A DNA stretch of 64,000 bases. It comes from Lysobacterales bacterium (GTDB lineage: Bacteria > Pseudomonadota > Gammaproteobacteria > Xanthomonadales > Ahniellaceae). The position numbers were made by a program, and so were the translations under genes. This document shows, one piece after another, positions 58,270-64,000 of the stretch. Position 1 is the first letter of the stretch; each line of letters begins with the position of its first letter. The notes below the pieces were generated by a model. It did not search any database, had not been told where the DNA came from, and was given only the letters and a program-made list of their open reading frames with translations. The DNA is taken from assembly GCA_016182785.1 (NCBI GenBank), contig JACPFU010000022.1:16371-80370 (forward strand). Direction: 5' to 3'.

Positions 58270-58441
58270 CTCGGCACCATGATCGTAGTGTTCAACGCGC
58301 TCATGATGATCCGAATGCGCAGCGCCACGCAACAGAACCCGGACGCCCAGTCGTGCCGCAAGACCGAGTGACCGCCCCACACCGGACACTTCCGGACTGC
58401 GCGGCGCGACTGGTCAGCGTGACGATGGCGGGTCCAATGGT

Positions 58442-58945
58442 TCATTGAAGAGGTTGCACCGCAACTCCCGCCCCCGCGCCGCGAAGCGCTGCGTTCAGAA
58501 GACTCTGCATCGACGCATCTCCGCGCTCAACGGCGAGCGTGCGCGCGCTTTCGAGCGCATCCCGACCCAGGCAATCCCGCGTTTCCCCGAGCAGGAGCAC
58601 GGCAGCTCCGAGCCGGTCCGACGCGACGGCCTGATGCAGCGCTTCCCGACAGACTTGCGCCGGGAACTGCGCGCCCGACGCCAGCAGGCTGGCAAGCGCC
58701 GCATCCGCACGCCGCTCGGCGTGGGGCACGTCGCCGGCCCGCAGTGCCAGCACCAGCCACTCGCCGGAGGCCCACGCCACGACATGCTTTTCGTTGACTA
58801 CCGCATCGGCGTGCTCGGCCGGAAACGCCGGGAGCCGATCGGCCCCGACCGCGATGATCTCCTCCAACGCGCGTGGCAACGGTTCCGATGTGCCTGAGCA
58901 GGCCACGAGCATCCCGATGCCGACTGCCCGCAGGAACTTCCTCAT
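58442..58945 (-). CDS. Small lipoprotein, unknown function
   Basis: 167 aa. Signal segment ends in LVAC (RAVGIGMLVAC), so the protein is lipidated. The mature part is helical, with a pattern suggestive of short alpha-alpha repeats (SLLASGAQFPAQVCREALHQ, LLLGETRDCLGRDALESART). No family recognised. ATG at 58945 with AAGGGTGAG. It starts 7 bases after the stop of the small membrane protein gene upstream. Confidence 0.7.
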   Translation of the reverse strand: MRKFLRAVGIGMLVACSGTSEPLPRALEEIIAVGADRLPAFPAEHADAVVNEKHVVAWASGEWLVLALRAGDVPHAERRADAALASLLASGAQFPAQVCREALHQAVASDRLGAAVLLLGETRDCLGRDALESARTLAVERGDASMQSLLNAALRGAGAGVAVQPLQ

Positions 58946-58952
58946 CTCACCC

Positions 58953-59219
58953 TTACTCCCCGCCGGCGGAGCCTCCCCGGACCCGAGTTCGGACGACACT
59001 ACCTCCGTCCCGTGCATCCAGCGAACCGGCGCCTTGTTCCTGCCTCACGCCCGTTCCGTCCGATCGCTCGCCGACGTCCGCACCCGCGTGTCGCCGATAC
59101 AGCCGAACCAGTCCGACAACTGCGATCACGAGCGCAACCCAGAGATGGTCCGTCATCGCGGAAAGCACGAACAACAAGAGCACGAGAAACCCAAGGTCAT
59201 CGAACTTGGCCGGTCGCAT
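58953..59219 (-). CDS. Small two-helix membrane protein
   Basis: 88 aa. MRPAKFDDLGFLVLLLFVLS then a short loop (AMTDH) and a second helix (LWVALVIAVVGLV), then a hydrophilic Gly/Arg/Asp-rich tail of about 45 residues. ATG at 59219 has an excellent AGGAGG ribosome-binding site. No recognised family. Coupled to the lipoprotein gene downstream. Confidence 0.65.
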   Translation of the reverse strand: MRPAKFDDLGFLVLLLFVLSAMTDHLWVALVIAVVGLVRLYRRHAGADVGERSDGTGVRQEQGAGSLDARDGGSVVRTRVRGGSAGGE

Positions 59220-59354
59220 CGCAGTCCTCCTGACCCCAAGAGACAACGCGATGGCCGAGCCATTCGCGACCAACACGGCCGAGAGCATCCAGGAAGCGCC
59301 ACCGCCGCTCGGCCGCCGCGATTGAGAACCGAACGCCCTGCGGCTGCGAATCCA

Positions 59355-59537
59355 TCAGCCCGTCTCTGTGCTTCGTCCGCCAAGCCACAGCAGCCACGCG
59401 AACGCCTCCGCGGCGATGCCCAGTGCGCCCAACGCGAGGGTGAGCGAACTCGATGCGTACAGCACGATCGCGACCAGGAACAACACCGCCGCACCGGAAT
59501 GCAGCAGCGCTTGAAGGTACTTGCGTCGAGACTCCAT
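59355..59537 (-). CDS. Very small two-helix membrane protein
   Basis: 60 aa. MESRRKYLQALLHSGAAVLF opens the first helix, and LALGALGIAAEAFAWLLWLG is the second. GGAG 6 bases before ATG 59537. No family recognised. Resembles its 88-aa neighbour in topology but not in sequence. Confidence 0.55.
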   Translation of the reverse strand: MESRRKYLQALLHSGAAVLFLVAIVLYASSSLTLALGALGIAAEAFAWLLWLGGRSTETG

Positions 59538-59585
59538 CGGCTCTCCAACTCGAAGCGTACTGACCATGCGTTCTCGCCGATTACC

Positions 59586-60128
59586 TTACTGCATCGCCCG
59601 CCGGCATCGCGAGACGTCGAAGGACGGGTTTCCCGAAAGCGCTGCCACCCGGTTGGCGAAGGAGCAAGCGGATTCCGAGTACTCGGCAAGACGATCCCCG
59701 GCAACCAGGAACACTCCACCTTCAGGCGGCGCCACCCGGAAGAACTCCCGACCCGGCGTTCGAACCGATGCGGGCAGCGACAGATCGTTGGGCGCCAGAA
59801 ACAGCACATAGTTCTTGTTCGTGTCGATGCTGGCTTCGTCACCCAGGCCCGGCGCGAACAGCACGTAGACCTCCGAGCGCACCCTGCCCCGCACAGCAGA
59901 GCGAACGCGAATCCTGGCGATGTACATCGTGGCGCCCATGGCCCAGCCCATGCCGGTCGCTTCAACCTTCTCGACCTGCCCGATGACAACGACGCTCGCG
60001 GTCTTCAGCCGCAGGCGAATTCCTTCATCCGTGATCGTCTGGGCAGGAAGCACGCCAGACAAGGCCATCGCGGCGACGAACAGCATCGACTTCAGCGCGA
60101 TGAGGCGATGCTTCCAGGCGATGTTCAC
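59586..60128 (-). CDS. Exported protein, unknown function
   Basis: 180 aa. A GTG start at 60128 with GGAG 6 bases before it gives a signal peptide (IALKSMLFVAAMALSGVLPA). The mature protein is strand-rich (IRLRLKTASVVVIGQVEKVE, YVLFAPGLG, NYVLFLAPNDLSLP) and has two Cys near the C-terminus. An N-terminal OB-like fold is possible. No family recognised. Confidence 0.65.
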   Translation of the reverse strand: MNIAWKHRLIALKSMLFVAAMALSGVLPAQTITDEGIRLRLKTASVVVIGQVEKVEATGMGWAMGATMYIARIRVRSAVRGRVRSEVYVLFAPGLGDEASIDTNKNYVLFLAPNDLSLPASVRTPGREFFRVAPPEGGVFLVAGDRLAEYSESACSFANRVAALSGNPSFDVSRCRRAMQ

Positions 60129-60175
60129 GGTTTGCTCCAGCGTTCTTCGACCGGTTCCACGTGGTCGCCGACCCT

Positions 60176-60487
60176 TCACTCGGATGATCGGAAATCGCGA
60201 ACCACGCCATGGCGATCAATCTCCACGACAAGCCCAACTCCGAACGAATCGAGCCTTTCTGCTTCCTCGTACTCGTAACGACAACCTAGCGCAGTCACGC
60301 GAGTCTCCGCGCGTTGTCGAAACGAGGCATCGACTCGCCGGCTGTCCAGGTACTCGCGGCCGATTCGAATCACTTCAGCTTCTGCCAACGGCGGCAACGC
60401 GCACTCTCGCGTCTGTTGACTGCCGCATCCCATCAGCAGCAGCGCGACCGCAGCAGCCAGCGCCCATTTCCTGCGCACGGTGCTCAT
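60176..60487 (-). CDS. Small lipoprotein, unknown function
   Basis: 103 aa. Lipobox LMGC in KWALAAAVALLLMGC. Mature part 80 residues with ECALPPLAEAEVIRIGREYL and a C-terminal strand pair (GVGLVVEIDRHGVVRDF). ATG at 60487 overlaps the stop of the AbrB-type antitoxin gene by 4 bases. Confidence 0.7.
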   Translation of the reverse strand: MSTVRRKWALAAAVALLLMGCGSQQTRECALPPLAEAEVIRIGREYLDSRRVDASFRQRAETRVTALGCRYEYEEAERLDSFGVGLVVEIDRHGVVRDFRSSE

Positions 60488-60768
60488 GCGTGATCGCCCT
60501 GGTTTACTCGCCGCCATTCCTGATCCTCGTTGAGGTCGACCGCAGCGCAAAGTGCTTCGTCGGACAACGCCGGCCCCTCATGCTTGAGCAGGCCGATCAA
60601 ATCGGCAAAGCGTCGCCGGGTCGGCTTCTGGACCGTCGAGATGGTCACGCCGTCCGGCTTCGAAACGAGCACGAGTTGCATCCCGGCTTGCCAATGCAAG
60701 GCATCGCCAATTTCCTTGGGGATTTCGATCTGTCCGTCGCCGGATAGGGTGATCGCTGCGCTGGCCAT
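60484..60768 (-). CDS. AbrB/SpoVT-domain protein, lone antitoxin-like
   Basis: 94 aa. The N-terminal swapped-hairpin domain ITLSGDGQIEIPKEIGDALH, MQLVLVSKPDGVTI is that of AbrB/MazE/VapB antitoxins. The C-terminal half (RRRFADLIGLLKHEGPALSD) resembles a VapB toxin-binding tail. The expected PIN toxin is absent; instead the lipoprotein gene overlaps its stop by 4 bases. ATG at 60768 with CCGGAG 9 bases before. Confidence 0.82.
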   Translation of the reverse strand: MASAAITLSGDGQIEIPKEIGDALHWQAGMQLVLVSKPDGVTISTVQKPTRRRFADLIGLLKHEGPALSDEALCAAVDLNEDQEWRRVNQGDHA

Positions 60769-60937
60769 GCATGCATGCTCCGGAGGCGTTCGATACGTGC
60801 CGCATCTTGCTACCCGCAGCCACCCATCGGCAAGCACCCGACGGATAGGCATGGACCCCGTTCGCGCCGGCGACGTGCGGTCTCGGCAGTGCCATATCCG
60901 GCAGCGTCCCCGGCTCGCGACCGACCCACCCGTCCGC

Positions 60938-61495
60938 CTATTTCCGCCTGACCTTCCTGCGCCTTGCACTGCTGCGCGCAGTTCCCTTTCCCGCGGTCGG
61001 CGAAAACCAATAGCCGCGGACTTCGCCCGCATTCGCCTGCATGAATGCGCTCGCGTACGCGGGATTGCGGAACGCAAAGTTCGCCACGTCGCCGCGCACT
61101 TCCGAGGAGATCCACGGCCGACTTCGGAAGATCAGCATGGCAGCCAACCCCAGGCACGCAGCCATCCAGACGACGAGGCCCGCGCCCTGCAATGCGACGA
61201 CGGGGCGCATGTCCTGGATCCAGCCCAGGTAGACGGCGATCCCGATCGTTCCGGCCGCAATCAGACCGCCTCTGTTCAACCAGAAGTCGAAAGCAACGCG
61301 CGTCCAGTGTCGACGGCAAACGGGCGCGCTGAAGTACCCCTCTGCAATGAGCATGTTCCAGCCGCCCAACCACCAGATGGTCCTGCCCATGTCGTGGCTC
61401 ATGTCGACTCGCGATTGCGCGACTTGCATGCACATCACGCACCGCTGCGGAAACGATGGCTTCGACTTGCGTCCAACCGACACCCTTGCACTCAT
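60938..61495 (-). CDS. Membrane protein with a Cys/His cluster, unknown function
   Basis: 185 aa. A CVMC pair near residue 20 and PVCRRHW about 35 residues later could bind zinc. Two membrane helices follow (GGLIAAGTIGIAVYLGW; VVWMAACLGLAAMLIF). The soluble C-terminus is basic (KGTARSSARRRKVRRK). Start uncertain: ATG at 61495 or GTG at 61528. No family recognised. Confidence 0.65.
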   Translation of the reverse strand: MSARVSVGRKSKPSFPQRCVMCMQVAQSRVDMSHDMGRTIWWLGGWNMLIAEGYFSAPVCRRHWTRVAFDFWLNRGGLIAAGTIGIAVYLGWIQDMRPVVALQGAGLVVWMAACLGLAAMLIFRSRPWISSEVRGDVANFAFRNPAYASAFMQANAGEVRGYWFSPTAGKGTARSSARRRKVRRK

Positions 61496-61613
61496 GCGAT
61501 CAATTCGCCCAGGAACGATCTTGCACACCGAGTATCGCGCCTCCGACGGCTGTCATTGGCGTGCGCCAGCGACAAGTCCGGCGCGGATTCGATGCGGTGG
61601 CGGGCGGCAGAGG

Positions 61614-62075
61614 TCATGGGACCGAGCGGTGTTGCCTTGCCCGGGTCGTGCGCGTAGCGGACTCTGCTTGCCCCAACCAAACAGCCGCCTGCACTCGATC
61701 CCTGACGAAGCCGATGCCGTGATACAGACACCGCCCGACCGAATGCATCGCCTCTCGATCACCCAGGAGCGCCGCCTTGAGATAGAGCTTTGCGGCCTGC
61801 CTTTCGCTTCGCGCAACACCAACCCCGGTTTCGTAGGACACTGCCAGATCGAACACCGCCTCCGGCACCTCGCCTTGTGCCGCGCGCCTCAACAACGTTG
61901 TGCCCGTTCGGATGTTCTTCGCTACGACATGGCCGTGTAGGTACCAGGTCGCAAGCGCGTAAGTGGCACGCGCGTCACCACGCGCGCTCGCCCGCGACAG
62001 CAAGTCCAGTGCACGATCATGCTGTGGCGGGTCCTTTCGGGCATACGTCAACGCCCTTTCGTATTCACTCTTCAT
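61614..62075 (-). CDS. Sel1-repeat protein
   Basis: 153 aa. At least three Sel1-like alpha-alpha repeats: ASARGDARATYALATWYLHG, AAQGEVPEAVFDLAVSYETG, AALLGDREAMHSVGRCLYHG. No signal peptide, so cytoplasmic. AGGA 9 bases before ATG 62075. Sel1-repeat proteins are scaffolds, and some are immunity or adaptor proteins beside secreted effectors. Follows a second Sel1 gene by 72 bases. Confidence 0.85.
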   Translation of the reverse strand: MKSEYERALTYARKDPPQHDRALDLLSRASARGDARATYALATWYLHGHVVAKNIRTGTTLLRRAAQGEVPEAVFDLAVSYETGVGVARSERQAAKLYLKAALLGDREAMHSVGRCLYHGIGFVRDRVQAAVWLGQAESATRTTRARQHRSVP

Positions 62076-62147
62076 TGGGCCGGTTCCTGCTGAACCTGAT
62101 CGTCGAGATCTTCCTCAGGACCAGGCGCCACGCGCAAGCAGCACCGA

Positions 62148-62729
62148 TCATGGCTTCACAAGGCGTTCGATTTCATCTCTTTCGTCACGGCTGAGCAACT
62201 TCGTCCGAAGCAATGACTTCAAGAGCTCAATGCCTTGATTCCGGCGAGCAATGGATCGCGCCTGAAGCAACAGTTTCCCGAGGTGGTACTTGGCGCTGCC
62301 GTCTCCCATCGAGACTGCTTTCAAGAACCAGTGGCGCGCTCTGCTGCGCGAGCCAGTCTCAAGGTACTCGAGGCCGATGTTCACCGCAGCGACCGGATCG
62401 CCAAGTCGAACCGCGCGCTTGCTCCAGAGCATTCCCTGTGTGCGATTCTTTTTCGTTCCCTGTCCGTCAAAGCAGAAGGCGCCGACATTGGTTTGCGCAG
62501 CAACATGTCCAGACTCTGCAGCCTGCAACATCAGGCGAAACGACGCGGATTTCCGACCCGAGTCATGTGCATTGCACGCAGCGACGAATCCTGCTTCGCA
62601 ATCCACCGAATGCTCTCCGCAATTGGCCGCAAGGTGGCCCAGGCCGCGCCATCCGGTTCCGCGCCGATGGCGCGTCGCGCCAGGCGTATTCCTGCAGCAG
62701 GTCGCCGCCGTCGGTTGCCGAGATTTCAC
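62148..62729 (-). CDS. Sel1-repeat protein with an atypical N-terminus
   Basis: 193 aa. Repeats start at about residue 68 (LQAAESGHVAAQTNVGAFCF; RAVRLGDPVAAVNIGLEYLE; KAVSMGDGSAKYHLGKLLLQ). Residues 1-45 are unlike Sel1 repeats. The GTG start overlaps the previous gene's stop by 4 bases (GTGA), which supports it. Alternative starts lie inside the repeat region. Confidence 0.75.
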   Translation of the reverse strand: MKSRQPTAATCCRNTPGATRHRRGTGWRGLGHLAANCGEHSVDCEAGFVAACNAHDSGRKSASFRLMLQAAESGHVAAQTNVGAFCFDGQGTKKNRTQGMLWSKRAVRLGDPVAAVNIGLEYLETGSRSRARHWFLKAVSMGDGSAKYHLGKLLLQARSIARRNQGIELLKSLLRTKLLSRDERDEIERLVKP

Positions 62730-63175
62730 TCCATCACCGTTTCATTGACCCGGGGCGGCGTCGAGCAGACGACGTCGGATAGCCCGAAGGCATCGCCCTT
62801 CCACTCGAACGACAACCGCTCGGGCGAATAGTCCGGCTCGGTGAAGATCCATGCATCCGCGATCTCCCCATCGCATCGAAGAATCGCGAGTGACCGCTGC
62901 GAGTCCCAGACTTCTTTCGAGAGCTTCGCCAGCGTCTCCTTTCCCGCCGGCGAGAACTCGATCATGACGTCGGTCGTGGCTGCCCCCCCTTCCGCGGCGG
63001 CAAGCACGACCACAATCCGACTCGCCTTCACTGCAACCGGTGCATCGCAATGTTGATCGACACTGCGATCACAGACCGCGAGGAAGACCTCGACGGATCG
63101 CTCGGCAGCGAATGCCACTGCCGAAGGAATGCCCATCCAGAGAACCACCGACAACGCACATCGAACGATTGACAT
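62726..63175 (-). CDS. Exported protein with a SecDF P1-head-like domain, next to the RHS tip
   Basis: 149 aa. Signal peptide MSIVRCALSVVLWMGIPSAVAFA. The segment about residues 85-130 (MIEFSPAGKETLAKLSKEVW, SLAILRCDGEIADAWIFTEP) resembles the P1 head of SecD. ATG at 63175 with GGAG 6 bases away, 2 bases after the RHS stop codon. Position directly behind the toxin tip makes it a candidate immunity protein; this is inference. Confidence 0.72.
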   Translation of the reverse strand: MSIVRCALSVVLWMGIPSAVAFAAERSVEVFLAVCDRSVDQHCDAPVAVKASRIVVVLAAAEGGAATTDVMIEFSPAGKETLAKLSKEVWDSQRSLAILRCDGEIADAWIFTEPDYSPERLSFEWKGDAFGLSDVVCSTPPRVNETVME

Positions 63176-63177
63176 GA

Positions 63178-63860
63178 TCATCTCCGCCATCTCTTCAGGT
63201 CCGCCATCATTTCCGCAAGATCGTCGAAATCGACCCCATCCTCCCTCGTCCGAACAAGATCGTCCATGTAGGCAGGGTATTCTTTGATGCATGTACAGCT
63301 AACTTCCGGGTCGTTGCCGCCGCCGCGTTCACGCACCCATCTGCTGCTGACACCACGTGGCTGCCACCCACGTTCGTAACACACGTCATCGGCTGTATGG
63401 CTTGATGGCACGTTCTTGTGACAGTACGTCCATTCGTTTGGCCGACAGCACCGCATCCTCGCGCATAGCCAGAGGTCATTGGGCGCCCAGGGGTCAAACA
63501 CGGATCCCATGCTGTCCTTGGCGCCGGTCTGTTTCGACCGATCTCTGATCGCTTCGTTGTGCGCTCTGTCTCTTGCCTCCCCCAGACCCAAGGTATCGAC
63601 GAAATACATGGGCCGCGCAGAAACATAGCCAAACGTCGAGGGTCCCGCCCTCAACCCCACCGGATCACTCTCCACATACCGCCCCGTCACCGGGTCGTAG
63701 TCGCGGAAGTAGTTGTAGTGGAGGCCGGACTCGGCGTCGAGGTATTGGCCGGGGAAGCGCAGGTTCAGGGGGAAGGGTTGGCCGTCGGACGGCGCGATCG
63801 AGTTCCGCGGCGATGGCGCGGCGCGGCGTGCCGAGGTGATCGGGTTCGATCGGGTACGGG
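63178..63860 (-). pseudogene. RHS-repeat protein, C-terminal remnant with a cysteine-rich tip
   Basis: The frame contains the RHS core end: PLNLRFPGQYLDAESGLHYN, YFRDYDPVTGRYVESDPVGL, then FGYVSARPMYFVDTLGL, after which comes a 134-residue variable tip with seven Cys (RMRCCRPNEWTYC, VSCTCIKEY). Upstream, DHLGTPRRAI, which belongs to the same RHS block, is in another frame, and the normal stretch between the two blocks is missing. An IS-like end begins at about 63861. So the gene is truncated and shifted. The first in-frame start is a GTG at 63690, well inside the core, so the tip may still be made as a fragment. Confidence 0.8.
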
Positions 63861-64000
63861 GGGGCTGTCAGAAATTTTGTGTGTGAGGCGTTCCTGAAAA
63901 TCCCCCGCGGCGCTGAGCGAGTCGATCTCGCGATCGGGTTGCACGCGCGCGGAGGCAATGGTCATCTTACGCGAGTGCTCGGGTGAAGCGATCGCCGTAG
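63861..64000. mobile_element. Right end of an IS256-type insertion sequence (off the window)
   Basis: GGGGCTGTCAGAAATTTTGT starting at 63861 resembles terminal inverted repeats of IS256-family elements. It abuts the RHS sequence. The other end and the transposase body lie beyond base 64000. About 100 bases in, a minus-strand TAA at 63967-63969 closes an open frame that reads YGDRFTRALA, as expected for a transposase C-terminus. Confidence 0.5.
63967..64000 (-). CDS. Possible last codons of an IS transposase
   Basis: Only ten codons and a stop are visible (YGDRFTRALA). Too short to identify alone; suggested by the IS256-like terminal sequence about 85 bases downstream of the stop. Runs off the window. 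Confidence 0.25.
   Translation of the reverse strand, partial: YGDRFTRALA

Noticed and set aside
62640..62729. Frameshift in the N-terminus of the 193-aa Sel1 protein
   Set aside because: Another frame is open here, but the GTGA overlap with the preceding gene supports the annotated start.

Overview
The window looks like chromosomal DNA of a GC-rich gammaproteobacterium, most likely from the Xanthomonadales/Lysobacterales (Rhodanobacteraceae- or Lysobacter-like). The evidence is the high GC content, strongly GC-biased third codon positions, short intergenic gaps, lineage-typical proteins (TorF-type porin, FadL-type porin, secreted delta-60 and FG-GAP proteins with a C-terminal DGFE motif, an IPTL-CTERM-like sorting signal) and GTAG-headed REP hairpins. 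No rRNA, tRNA or CRISPR array was recognised. The genus is an inference.

From 1 to about 51.3 kb the window is mostly housekeeping and envelope genes in short operons. These are: lemA with an HtpX-like M48 protease; a class C-type serine hydrolase and a GPP34-family protein; a TonB-domain lipoprotein; a histone H1-like Lys/Ala repeat protein; gcvT-gcvH; qmcA-nfeD; a FadL-type porin; a Hanks-type Ser/Thr kinase translationally coupled to a secreted partner; a TorF porin; an ECF sigma / anti-sigma / double-PDZ operon; an aldo-keto reductase; a CNT nucleoside transporter followed by a ribokinase-like kinase; a 978-aa secreted protein; dusB; a YdjM-like hydrolase with a polysaccharide deacetylase; a RhlE helicase; RNase T; a FmdB zinc ribbon; a 1385-aa FG-GAP protein; a YebC-like regulator; a prolyl oligopeptidase lipoprotein; the mrcB-lipoprotein-yoaA-mgtE-like operon; and, divergent from mrcB, a 1458-aa protein carrying three glycosyltransferase domains.

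From about 48.3 kb to the right edge the DNA becomes more accessory. A zeta-toxin-type pair, a RelE-family/XRE pair with its own operator, a MazF-type pair whose toxin has an in-frame amber codon, a Phd/PIN pair and a lone AbrB-type antitoxin are scattered among secreted proteins, a lipocalin-like protein and a polytopic membrane protein. From 57.6 to 63.2 kb every gene lies on the minus strand. These are mostly small, unrecognised lipoproteins, membrane proteins, exported proteins and Sel1-repeat proteins. They lie downstream of a truncated RHS gene with a cysteine-rich C-terminal tip. The RHS gene is interrupted by what looks like one end of an IS256-type insertion sequence that runs off the window. 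I read this tail as an RHS toxin tip followed by candidate immunity genes and other cargo. That is the best candidate for undescribed biology here, together with the kinase/secreted-partner pair and the triple glycosyltransferase.
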